A stretch of 64,000 nt of DNA, from contig JBJHDH010000016.1 of NCBI GenBank assembly GCA_050486445.1, positions 1 through 64,000 on the forward strand, given 5' to 3'. Made by a program: the position numbers and the translations under genes. Under the pieces are notes generated by a model. That model searched no databases. It saw nothing but the letters and a program-made list of their open reading frames with translations, and was not told the origin of the DNA. The stretch is from Euryhalocaulis sp050486445 (GTDB lineage Bacteria > Pseudomonadota > Alphaproteobacteria > Caulobacterales > Maricaulaceae). The first letter of the stretch is position 1; the number at the start of each line of letters is the position of its first letter. Positions 8,356-16,698 of this stretch are shown here, in pieces.

Positions 8356-10554
8356 ATGCAGACACGCCGTTTCTGGTCTCCGGCCTCTGTCATGCTCTGG
8401 GCCGTGCTGCTGTGCGCGGCGGCTCTGGGCCTGGCTGCCGCGACGGCGCTGTCCCAGCCCTGGCTGGGCCTTCATCTTGCTCCCGATGCGGAAACAGACG
8501 GCGTCGCCATTGTCCGTGTCGCGCCGGATGGGCCGGCAGGTCTCGCCGGCATCATGCCCGGCCGCCTGATCGCCGTGGCCCCGGCCAATGCGCCACAGGC
8601 CGGCCTGACGCTGGAAGCCGCCGATGTCATCGAAGAGCCGGACGCCTTCGAGACATTCGCGCGGCTGGACATATTCCATGCACGCCAGCAGACGCTGCAC
8701 GACATGCTGGCTGCCGGGCCCGTGACGCTGAGCGTCGCGACGGAGACAGGCGAAACTGTCCTGACCGTCGTGGCGCCGGAGCGGCGGACTCTTCTATCCC
8801 TGCCCCCGGTCTGGTGGGCCCAGATTATGGTCGGGCTGGGCGGCGTGCTGATCGGCGGCTGGATTTTCAGCCTGCGTCAGCAGGACTGGGGGGCGCGCAT
8901 GTTCGCCCTGGCCGGGCTGTCCATGCTGATGTTCAGCTTCGCCGCCGCTGTGTATTCCACGCGCGAGCTGGCGCTGGCCGCAGACCTGTTCCGCCTGCTC
9001 GGCGGCATCAATCATGCCGGCGCCGTGCTGTTCGGCGCGGCGATGATTGGCCTTTTCCTCAGCTATCCGCGCCAGATCGTTTCGCCGGTCTGGCTGTGGC
9101 TGATCCCCATCATTCTGATCCCATGGCTCATCGCATTTGAGCTGCGCCTGATCGCCGCTCCGGCGGCGGCGCATTTCATCGTGATGGTGGAAATGCTGGG
9201 CATCATCATCGCCGCCTTTGTGCAATGGTGGGCGAACCGCAAGGGCGACCCGCGCGACCGCGCGGCCCTGCGCTGGGTTGGCCTCTCCGTGGTGATCGGC
9301 GCGGGCGCCTTTATCGCCATTGTCGCGACGCCGACCGCTTTTGGCGTCACCCCGGTGCTGAATCAGGGCTGGTCGTTTTTATTCTTTCTGCTGATCTATG
9401 TCGGAATCGCGCTGGGCCTGCGGCGCTATCGCCTGTTCGAACTGGATGAATGGGCCTTCCGCATTCTGTTTTATACTGGCGGCCTGATCGTGCTGATCGC
9501 GTTCGACGCGGCCCTGATCTGGCTGCTGTCGCTGGAGCGGGCCGCGGCGCTGGGCGTCGCGCTGCTGGGCGTCGCCTTCCTCTATCTGCCGCTGCGCGAC
9601 ATGGCGTGGCGGCGCATGGCCCGGCGTCAGCGCATGGGCGAGGACGAGATGTTCCAGGCCGTGATGAATGTAGCTTTCGCCGCCTCGGTCCAGGAACGCG
9701 GGGCGCAATGGCGGGCGCTGTTGCAACGGTTGTTCGACCCGCTGGAAATTGTCACCCTCAATACGCCGGTCACCGAAGCAATGCTGGGTGAGGAGGGGCT
9801 GAATTTGACCCTGCCGCCCGCCGCCGGAGCGCCTTCACTGACGCTGCGTCATCCCTGGCAGGGCGGGTCGCTGTTCAGCGCACGGCATTTGCGGCTGGCG
9901 CAGCAGATCGTGGCGCTGATGCGCCACGCCGAAGAAAGTCGCGAAGCCTATGAGCGCGGTGCGGCAGGTGAGCGTAAACGCATCGCCCAGGATCTGCACG
10001 ACGATGTCGGCGCGCGTCTTCTGTCCGGCCTGCACAAGCCGGACATAAGCCAGACGCGCGAGACGTTGCGCGAATCCATCGCCGACATCCGCACTATTGT
10101 CAGCGGCCTTACCGGCGAATGCCTGCCGCTGGATCAGGTTCTGGGAGAGTTGCGGTATGAGGCGGCGCAGCGTTTCGAGGCCGCCGGGATCGCGCTGGAC
10201 TGGCCGCCAGAAGACGGGGAAGCGAACGCACCCTTGCTGGAATACCGCGTCTATCGCAATCTTCGCTCCGTGCTGCGCGAAATTGTTAGCAATATCGTGC
10301 GCCATTCCGGCGCAAGCATGGTACGCGTCTCTGTCCAGCGGGACAGCGGGGCGATCCATGTCGTCGTGGAAGACAATGGAAAGGGATTCATGCCCGACGC
10401 TCCCGATGGGCGCAAAGGCAACGGCATCGCCAATATGCGGAACCGTATCGCGGAGCTGGGCGGCGTGTGTGAATTTCCACCCACCCGGAAGGGCGCCGTC
10501 GTTGCGCTGTCCCTGCCTCTCTCTCAAACCATGGAGGCCGCGGCCGCCTCGTGA
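8356..10554 (+). CDS. Sensor histidine kinase with PDZ-like periplasmic domain (NarL-type)
   Basis: A 732-residue membrane sensor kinase. An N-terminal helix (about residues 9-33) is followed by a periplasmic PDZ-like domain (about 36-145) with WLGLHL at its start and VAPDGPAGLAGIMPGRLI as a typical PDZ core. Seven or eight membrane helices follow (about 155-410), then a cytoplasmic kinase. The phospho-acceptor is His548 in the HisKA_3 motif RIAQDLHDDVGARLLSG. The ATPase has the N-box HEIV-like segment REIVSNIVRHSGAS and G1 box EDNGKGF. I chose ATG 8356 because the frame upstream is arginine-rich and lacks a start with an RBS. Its stop overlaps the response regulator start (GTGA). It is divergent from the Slam-like operon and likely controls it. 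Confidence 0.85.
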   Translation: MQTRRFWSPASVMLWAVLLCAAALGLAAATALSQPWLGLHLAPDAETDGVAIVRVAPDGPAGLAGIMPGRLIAVAPANAPQAGLTLEAADVIEEPDAFETFARLDIFHARQQTLHDMLAAGPVTLSVATETGETVLTVVAPERRTLLSLPPVWWAQIMVGLGGVLIGGWIFSLRQQDWGARMFALAGLSMLMFSFAAAVYSTRELALAADLFRLLGGINHAGAVLFGAAMIGLFLSYPRQIVSPVWLWLIPIILIPWLIAFELRLIAAPAAAHFIVMVEMLGIIIAAFVQWWANRKGDPRDRAALRWVGLSVVIGAGAFIAIVATPTAFGVTPVLNQGWSFLFFLLIYVGIALGLRRYRLFELDEWAFRILFYTGGLIVLIAFDAALIWLLSLERAAALGVALLGVAFLYLPLRDMAWRRMARRQRMGEDEMFQAVMNVAFAASVQERGAQWRALLQRLFDPLEIVTLNTPVTEAMLGEEGLNLTLPPAAGAPSLTLRHPWQGGSLFSARHLRLAQQIVALMRHAEESREAYERGAAGERKRIAQDLHDDVGARLLSGLHKPDISQTRETLRESIADIRTIVSGLTGECLPLDQVLGELRYEAAQRFEAAGIALDWPPEDGEANAPLLEYRVYRNLRSVLREIVSNIVRHSGASMVRVSVQRDSGAIHVVVEDNGKGFMPDAPDGRKGNGIANMRNRIAELGGVCEFPPTRKGAVVALSLPLSQTMEAAAAS

Positions 10555-11255
10555 CACCGCCGGATCAGAGCAAGAGCGGAAAAGCGGCACCTGAGACACT
10601 GGCGCTTGTGGTCGAGGACCAGGCCGACACCCGCGCCTGGCTGGTCCAGGTTCTGCGCACTGCCTTTCCTGGAATAGAAACGACGGAGACAGCGAGCCTG
10701 GCAGAGGCGCGGGACTGGCTGCGCACTTGCGCGCAGAGCAGCGGCGGAGCGCATCTGACTCTGGCGCTGGTCGATCTCGGTCTGCCCGACGGCTCCGGCG
10801 TGGATCTGATCCGCATTCTGGGCCGCGATTATCCGGATGTCCTGTCCATCGTCGCCACCATCTATGACGACGATGCGCACCTGTTCGACGCCATCGCAGC
10901 GGGCGCGAAAGGATATTTGCTGAAAGACCAGGACAGCGAAGCGCTGGCGCATTATCTGCGCCGCATCGAAAGCGGGGAGCCGCCGCTCTCGCCCTCTATC
11001 GCACGCCGCATGCTGGGCCATTTTCGCGATAACCCGCCTGCGCCGGCAATGCACAAGGACGAGGCCGCCCTGACGCCGCGCGAGACAGAAGTTCTGCGTA
11101 TGATCGGGCGGGGTCTGCGTGTCGGCGAGGCCGCGCGCGTGCTTGGCATCAGCGACCACACCGTGGCCGGCCATGTGAAAGCGATCTACGCCAAGCTGAA
11201 TATTGCGTCCCGTGCCGAAGCAGGGCTGGAGGCAGCGCGGCGCGGTCTGACCTGA
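10551..11255 (+). CDS. NarL/FixJ-type response regulator
   Basis: A 234-residue two-domain regulator. The receiver domain (about 15-145) has an acidic pair in VVEDQ, the phospho-acceptor Asp in ALVDLGLPDGSG and the switch lysine in GAKGYLLKDQ. The LuxR-type HTH (about 165-230) has LTPRETEVLRMIGRGLRVGE and the recognition segment ISDHTVAGHVKAIYAKL. The GTG start overlaps the kinase stop by four bases, so kinase and regulator are translationally coupled and form a cognate pair. Its targets are not shown by the sequence; the divergent Slam/FecR operon and its own operon are the obvious candidates. Confidence 0.92.
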   Translation: MTPPDQSKSGKAAPETLALVVEDQADTRAWLVQVLRTAFPGIETTETASLAEARDWLRTCAQSSGGAHLTLALVDLGLPDGSGVDLIRILGRDYPDVLSIVATIYDDDAHLFDAIAAGAKGYLLKDQDSEALAHYLRRIESGEPPLSPSIARRMLGHFRDNPPAPAMHKDEAALTPRETEVLRMIGRGLRVGEAARVLGISDHTVAGHVKAIYAKLNIASRAEAGLEAARRGLT

Positions 11256-11331
11256 CCCCCTTATTCCGGGGGTAACCCCTTGTTTGAGAGGCCCGTAGAT
11301 TCACGGCGCATTGATGCCGTGAGGACTCTCT
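11256..11331 (+). promoter_or_regulatory. Leader of the stand-alone LuxR-type regulator, with G5/C5 inverted repeat
   Basis: CCCCC (11256-11260) and GGGGG (11268-11272) flank TTATTCC, followed by GGGGTAACCCC. The sequence CCCCCTTAT is the exact complement of the nonamer ATAAGGGGG found between the slam-like and kinase genes. It overlaps the end of the response-regulator gene. It could be an operator or an mRNA stem; there is no T-run directly after it. Confidence 0.35.
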
Positions 11332-11940
11332 GTGTCCGTATCATCCGATCCAGATTTCGCGCCGCACCTCGTTTCAGCGCGCCCCGGCGACATGCTTGAC
11401 GGCATGATGACGGCGTTTGCTCTGGCCGGACTGCATGCGCTGGCCGTGGACAGAGGGTTGGCTGTGGTTCGCACAAATGAGTGTGTGGCGCCGGGCCATG
11501 ATCCCGCCCTCAGCATTCAGAACGGCCGCGTCCACACCACCGAGCCGGAAGAGCAGGATATATTGGCGTCGCTGGTGACGGCCGCGCTTGACGCCTTGCC
11601 GGACGCCCCGCCCGGCCTTGCCTTGCTGGTCACACCCTCGGGACGAAAGTGCTGCGTGCGCGCGCATCGCTGCTCCGGCAAATCCCGGGTCATTTTGTGG
11701 CATCAGGCTGGCGGAGCGGATGTGCGTATCGCCCCGGAAGCAATCCGTTCCGTTTTTCACCTGACCCCGGCTGAAAGCCGGCTGGCGGCGGAACTGGCCG
11801 CCGGCGCGCCTCTCTCCGCCGCCGCCGCAAAGCTGGGTGTGACAATGCACACCGCGCGTGACCGTCTGCGCTCGATTTTCGGAAAGACGCATACGGGACG
11901 TCAGGCCGAGCTGGTCAGCCTGATCCTGCACACGCTGTAG
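11332..11940 (+). CDS. Stand-alone LuxR-family HTH regulator
   Basis: A 202-residue protein without a receiver domain. The first about 135 residues form an unrecognised alpha/beta region (a degenerate PAS-like sensor fold is possible) with a Cys-Cys pair in GRKCCVRAHRC. The C-terminal HTH begins at LTPAESRLAAELAAGAPLSA and includes the recognition segment GVTMHTARDRLRSIFGKT. The GTG start is preceded by GAGGA at good spacing. It follows the two-component pair by 76 bp and probably belongs to the same regulon. It could use a redox or ligand signal through its cysteines, but that is inference. Confidence 0.8.
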   Translation: MSVSSDPDFAPHLVSARPGDMLDGMMTAFALAGLHALAVDRGLAVVRTNECVAPGHDPALSIQNGRVHTTEPEEQDILASLVTAALDALPDAPPGLALLVTPSGRKCCVRAHRCSGKSRVILWHQAGGADVRIAPEAIRSVFHLTPAESRLAAELAAGAPLSAAAAKLGVTMHTARDRLRSIFGKTHTGRQAELVSLILHTL

Positions 11941-11953
11941 CGGAACCGTCGTC

Positions 11954-14900
11954 CTATTCCGCCGGAACCGCCGCTGCCCGTTTGCCGCCGAACATGTCCC
12001 GCACGCTGCGCCGCACCAGCACATAGAACATCGGGATATAGAACACCGCCAGAATGGTGGCGGTGAACATGCCTCCGATCACCGCGGTGCCAATGGCGAC
12101 GCGGCTGTTTGCGCCGGCGCCGGTAGAAATGGCCAGCGGCAGCACGCCCCCCATAAAGGCGAAAGACGTCATCAGGATTGGCCGCAAACGGATGCGCGCG
12201 GCCTCCAGCGCCGCATCGATCACCCGCAGGCCGCGCTTTTCGGCCTGATCCGCGAACTCGATCATCAGGATCGCGTTCCGCGCAGCCAGACCCATTGTGG
12301 TTAGCAATCCGATCTGAAGAAACACATCATTGTTCAAGCCGCGCAACGTAACAGCGAACACCGCGCCCACCAGACCCAGCGGCACGACCAGCATCGCCGC
12401 GATCGGAATCGACCAGCTTTCATACAGCGCCGCCAGGCATAGAAACACGACCAGAAGCGAGAGAAGATAAAGCAGCGGCGCCTGCCCCGTTGAGATACGC
12501 TCCTGAAATGACATGCCGCTCCACGCCACGCCGACACCGGCGACCTGACGCGCCAGCGCCTCGATCCGGTTCATCGCCGCACCCGAGCTGACGCCCGGCG
12601 CAGGCTGGGCTTCGACCTGGAAGGAGGATACGCCGTTAAAGCGAGCAAGCGTTGTCGGCGTTTCCGCCCATGACGTTTCGGCGAAAGAGGAAAACGGCGT
12701 CATGCCGCCGCTGGCGGAGCGCACATACCATTGCTTCAAATCATCCGGCTGGCTGCGATACGCCGCGTCGCCCTGCACATAAACGCGCTTCACCCTCCCC
12801 TGATCCAGAAAATCGTTCACATAGCGCCCGCCCCAGGCGATGGAGAGCGTATTATTCACATCTGCCTGTGACAGGCCGAGAACGCTCAGACGCTGCGGAT
12901 CGGCGTCCACATGCAGAGTCGGAACCGAGGGGAGCTCGCTGACCCGCACTCCGGTCAGCATCGGATCCTGCCGCGCCAGGGTCAGCAGCTCATCCCGCGC
13001 CGCATCGAATTCGGTACGGGTGAGGCCCGTGGCGTTGAGAAGCTGCATCTGCACCACATTTGCCTGTCCCAGTCCCCGGATCGGCGCCGGCATCCGCACA
13101 AAGGCGTCCACATCGCGCAGGCTGGAAAGCGCCGCGGTGGAACGCCGGGCGATCGTATCGGCTGAATCCTGACGTTCGTCCCAATGCCGCAGGCTGAGGA
13201 AACCCCGCCCCATATTCTGCGCGCCGGCCCCGCTGACCGACATCATCGCGCTGATATTATGCGCCTCATTGTTGGTGAAATAGTCCTCGATGGCCTGCTG
13301 CGCCGCGAGCGCGCGCGGCTGGGTCGCGCCGGCGGGAAGCTGGAACTGGAACTGGGCGCGGCCTTCGTCCTCGTTCGGAATAAAGCTGGTGGGCAGACGC
13401 AGAAACATTGCCGCCAGCACAACGACGATCAACGCATAGATACCCATAAAGACGGCCTTGCGCTCCGTCACCGTGCGTACGGCCGCCAGATAGCGTGCGA
13501 CACTGCGGGTCGCGACAGCATTCATACGCGCTTTGGTCCGCTTTAGCCTGTCGATAAGACCATCGCCTGAGGGCGCCGCGCCCCCTCCCCCGGATCCGCG
13601 CTTGGCCTTCAGCAATGTGGTGGTCAAAGCCGGGCTGAGCACCAGCGCCACGATCACCGACAGCACCATCGCGGTAACGATGGTGATGGAGAACTGACGA
13701 TAGATTACGCCCGTGGAGCCGCCGAAAAACGCCATGGGCATGAACACAGCAGACAGCACCGCGGCCAGGCCGATCAGCGCCATCTGGATTTCGCCCATGG
13801 AACGGATAGTCGCCTCGCGCGGCGACATACCGGGATTTTCGTGCAACACCCGGTCGACATTTTCCACCACAACGATGGCGTCATCGACCAAAAGCCCGAT
13901 GACCAGAACCAGACCGAACAGGGTCAGCGTATTGATGGAATAACCCGCGACGGCGAGAACCCCGAACGTGCCCAGCATCACTACCGGCACCGCGATGGCG
14001 GGGATCAGCGTGGCCCGCCAGCTTTGCAGAAACACAAACATCACAAGGATGACCAGGAAGATGGCCTCGGCCAGTGTCTTCACAACTTCCTTGATGGAAA
14101 TCTTGATGAATTCGCCGGCGTCAAGCGGGAAGACGTATTCAAACCCTTCGGGGAAAGAATGCGCCAGATCGCGCACCGTGGCCTTCACCGTCTCGGCGAC
14201 CTGAAGTGCGTTGGATCCCGGCGCCAGCATCACCGCCAATCCGGTTCCCGGATAGCCGTTCACGCGCGTGACGATAGTGTAGTTCTCAGCGCCAAGCTCC
14301 ACCCGCGCAACATCTGAAAGACGCACCGTGGAGCCGTCTGTCTGGGTTTTGACAACAATATTGCCAAATTGCTCCGGAGTTTGCAGGCGTGATTGCGCCG
14401 TGACCGTCGCGTTCAGCATCTGGCTTTCCGGCATCGGCGTGCCGCCGATCTCGCCGGCGGCCACCTCGGCGTTCTGCGCCTGAACCGCCGCGACAATGTC
14501 GCCAGGCATCAGTGCATAGGACGCCAGACGCACCGGATCGAGCCAGATACGCATCGCCCGCTGGCTGCCGAAGACGTTAGTGTCGCCAACGCCCGGAATG
14601 CGGGCGATCACGTCCTGAACGTTCGATGCGAGATAATCGGAAATATCCAGATTGGTGTACTGGCCCGTGGTGTCGTACACCGACACAATCATTAGAAAGT
14701 CCGGATTGGACTTGGTGACGCGCACGCCCTGCTGCTGCACCTGCGCCGGCAGACGCGCCAAAGCCTGCTGCACTTTATTCTGGACCTGCACCTGGGCGAT
14801 GTCCGGATCGACCTTGCGGTCGAACGTGGCGCTGATGCTGACCTGGCCGCGCGAGCTGGAGCTGGAGCTGAAATAGAGCAGACCATCCACGCCGGTGAGC

Positions 14901-15106
14901 TGCTGCTCCAGAATCTGGGTGACGCTGTTTTCCAGAGTTTCCGCCGATGCCCCGGGATAGGAAGCGTTGATGTTCACCTCGACCGGAGCGATGTCGGGAT
15001 ATTGTTCAACAGGCAGCGCGGCGATGCCGCCCAGCCCGGCCAACATGATGACGATGGCGATGACCCAGGCGAAAATCGGCCGGTCGATGAAGATGCGCGA
15101 CAGCAT
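11954..15106 (-). CDS. RND multidrug efflux pump, inner-membrane transporter (HAE-1, AcrB/MexB type)
   Basis: A 1050-residue proton-driven RND pump. The N-terminus is typical (MLSRIFIDRPIFAWVIAIVI). The proton-relay aspartate pair is present in GLLVDDAIVVVENVDRVL. Two large periplasmic loops and twelve membrane helices fit the family, as does the length (about 1040). It exports amphiphilic drugs, bile-salt-like compounds or solvents through an adaptor and an outer-membrane channel. The adaptor gene is 18 bp upstream in the same operon. No outer-membrane factor gene follows, so a TolC/OprM-type partner must be encoded elsewhere. The gene ends 13 bp from the convergent LuxR-type regulator. Confidence 0.95.
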   Translation of the reverse strand: MLSRIFIDRPIFAWVIAIVIMLAGLGGIAALPVEQYPDIAPVEVNINASYPGASAETLENSVTQILEQQLTGVDGLLYFSSSSSSRGQVSISATFDRKVDPDIAQVQVQNKVQQALARLPAQVQQQGVRVTKSNPDFLMIVSVYDTTGQYTNLDISDYLASNVQDVIARIPGVGDTNVFGSQRAMRIWLDPVRLASYALMPGDIVAAVQAQNAEVAAGEIGGTPMPESQMLNATVTAQSRLQTPEQFGNIVVKTQTDGSTVRLSDVARVELGAENYTIVTRVNGYPGTGLAVMLAPGSNALQVAETVKATVRDLAHSFPEGFEYVFPLDAGEFIKISIKEVVKTLAEAIFLVILVMFVFLQSWRATLIPAIAVPVVMLGTFGVLAVAGYSINTLTLFGLVLVIGLLVDDAIVVVENVDRVLHENPGMSPREATIRSMGEIQMALIGLAAVLSAVFMPMAFFGGSTGVIYRQFSITIVTAMVLSVIVALVLSPALTTTLLKAKRGSGGGGAAPSGDGLIDRLKRTKARMNAVATRSVARYLAAVRTVTERKAVFMGIYALIVVVLAAMFLRLPTSFIPNEDEGRAQFQFQLPAGATQPRALAAQQAIEDYFTNNEAHNISAMMSVSGAGAQNMGRGFLSLRHWDERQDSADTIARRSTAALSSLRDVDAFVRMPAPIRGLGQANVVQMQLLNATGLTRTEFDAARDELLTLARQDPMLTGVRVSELPSVPTLHVDADPQRLSVLGLSQADVNNTLSIAWGGRYVNDFLDQGRVKRVYVQGDAAYRSQPDDLKQWYVRSASGGMTPFSSFAETSWAETPTTLARFNGVSSFQVEAQPAPGVSSGAAMNRIEALARQVAGVGVAWSGMSFQERISTGQAPLLYLLSLLVVFLCLAALYESWSIPIAAMLVVPLGLVGAVFAVTLRGLNNDVFLQIGLLTTMGLAARNAILMIEFADQAEKRGLRVIDAALEAARIRLRPILMTSFAFMGGVLPLAISTGAGANSRVAIGTAVIGGMFTATILAVFYIPMFYVLVRRSVRDMFGGKRAAAVPAE

Positions 15107-15124
15107 CGGCCTCGCCTCCCGATC

Positions 15125-16342
15125 CTAATTCCTGACCAGAGTTGGTGTCCGCCCGGTTCCGCCTTCGGCCACGGAATCATCCACCGCGCCGCCGCGCGCC
15201 GGGCCTATATCTTCCGGCGTATCGAGCGGAACGGGGCGCACTGTTGCGCCCGGCGTAATCCTGCCCGTCCCCTCGACGATGACCCGGTCGCCCTCTTCCA
15301 GCCCGGCGGTCACCACCCAGTATTCTCCGGATACGCGAGGCGCGGTCACCGGGCGGCGCTGAGCCCGGTCTTCACCGTCAATCACCCAGACCAGCGCCTG
15401 CCCGCCAGCGTCACGGGTCATGCTGACCTGCGGCGCGAGGAAGGCGCGCTCGGCCACCGCCTGACTGAACAGCGCGCGCACAAACATGCCGGGCAGGAGA
15501 AAACCATCCGGGTTTGGCACGCTGGCGCGCAGCGTCACGGTGCCGGTGTTTTCGTTCACGGTGGCCTCGGCGAATTCAACAGCGCCGACATGTTCGTAGT
15601 CCGAGCCATCTTCCAGTTTCAGCCGCACCTCGGCCTGCGCCGGCGCAACGCCGCCGCCGGCCAGCGCCCGGCGCAGCGCCAGGAGATCGGCGCTGGACTG
15701 CTGGATGTCGACAAAGATCGGGTCCAGCCGCTGAATCACCGCAAGCGGCGCAGGCTGATTGGCGGTCACCAGCGCGCCTTCGGTGATGAAAGAGCGGCCG
15801 ATACGGCCGCTGATCGGGGCCTCGATGCGCGTATAGCGCAGATTGATCTGCGCGCGGTCGAGCTGGGCTCGGGCCTGCTGCACCGCCGCCTCAGCCTGAC
15901 GCGCCTGCGCTTCGGCGTCGGTATAATCCTGCTGACTGACGGCCTCGGCGTCGGCCAGCGGACGATAGCGGTCGGCGCGGGCGCGCGCAGCCTCCGCTGT
16001 GGCGCGAGCCGCGGCCAAATTCGCCGCCGCCTCATCCGCCGCGGCGCGATAGAGGCTGTCGTCGATCTGATATAGCGTTTCGCCCTCTTCGACCGTGGCG
16101 CCTTCGGTGAAGGCTCGCGCGCGGATAATGCCGGAAACCTGGGGCCGCACTTCCGATGTCTGATAGGCGGCGGTGCGGCCGGCCAGCTCTGTCACCACCG
16201 GCACCCTGGCCGGCGCCATCACGACATAGCCGACCTCGACAGCCTGCCCGGGGCCGCCAGCGCCCTGCTCGCCGCCCGCGCCACACCCGGCCAGCAGCAG
16301 AGCCGTCAGGACGGCGCAAACTCCGGCGTTTCCACGCAGCAT
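15125..16342 (-). CDS. RND efflux periplasmic adaptor lipoprotein (AcrA/MexA type)
   Basis: A 405-residue membrane-fusion protein. I set the start at ATG 16342 because it opens a lipoprotein signal (MLRGNAGVCAVLTALLLAGC, lipobox LAGC). The 49 residues upstream in the same frame look non-coding. After the signal come a beta-barrel segment, a lipoyl half (VRPQVSGIIRARAFTEG, ETLYQIDDSLY), an Ala/Arg-rich coiled-coil hairpin (AAANLAAARATAEAARARAD ... QARQAEAAVQQARAQLDRA) and the second lipoyl half (YTRIEAPISGRIGRS). It links the RND pump to the outer-membrane channel. It is first in the operon; no TetR-type repressor gene is adjacent. Confidence 0.93.
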   Translation of the reverse strand: MLRGNAGVCAVLTALLLAGCGAGGEQGAGGPGQAVEVGYVVMAPARVPVVTELAGRTAAYQTSEVRPQVSGIIRARAFTEGATVEEGETLYQIDDSLYRAAADEAAANLAAARATAEAARARADRYRPLADAEAVSQQDYTDAEAQARQAEAAVQQARAQLDRAQINLRYTRIEAPISGRIGRSFITEGALVTANQPAPLAVIQRLDPIFVDIQQSSADLLALRRALAGGGVAPAQAEVRLKLEDGSDYEHVGAVEFAEATVNENTGTVTLRASVPNPDGFLLPGMFVRALFSQAVAERAFLAPQVSMTRDAGGQALVWVIDGEDRAQRRPVTAPRVSGEYWVVTAGLEEGDRVIVEGTGRITPGATVRPVPLDTPEDIGPARGGAVDDSVAEGGTGRTPTLVRN

Positions 16343-16698
16343 CTCAAACACTTCAATCTGTCTCGACAATCTGTCCCGGCAAGCTTCGTGAGCCTCCGCG
16401 AGCCCCGATTCAAAGCACTTCCGGGCGCCCGCACAATAGGTCATGCCGTATCCGGTCTTCATTAAATAGATGTAAGCCGCTTCTCGCACGGCTTGAATAC
16501 AGAGTTCCGGCGCACAAGGGCGTCATCGGCGCGCGCTTGTGCCCGTCCGATATCTCATTTTTGTGAAAACCGGCTGTTCCGGCGCAGCGCCAGGCAATCA
16601 CGAAAGTAAGATCCAGCTTGATCGGAAATGCAACTCAAACCCCTGAAATTGCTCGGCGCGCCAAAGTGTAACCGTAATCCGTATAAGCAGATTACATA
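16343..16698. promoter_or_regulatory. Control region of the efflux operon and 3' flank of the autotransporter
   Basis: A 356-bp stretch without a credible gene. It holds a 6-bp inverted repeat, AAGCCG (16474-16479) and CGGCTT (16489-16494), about 130 bp ahead of the adaptor start, next to an AT-rich stretch that reads TATTTAAT on the minus strand. It is a candidate promoter/operator for the efflux operon. A second inverted repeat, GTAATC (16674-16679) and GATTAC (16690-16695), lies just past the autotransporter stop. It lacks a T-run, so it is not a clear terminator. Confidence 0.35.

Noticed and set aside
16410..16489. N-terminal extension of the RND adaptor up to 16489
   Set aside because: The extension would bury the lipoprotein signal (lipobox LAGC), which must be N-terminal; start at 16342 is consistent with the family.
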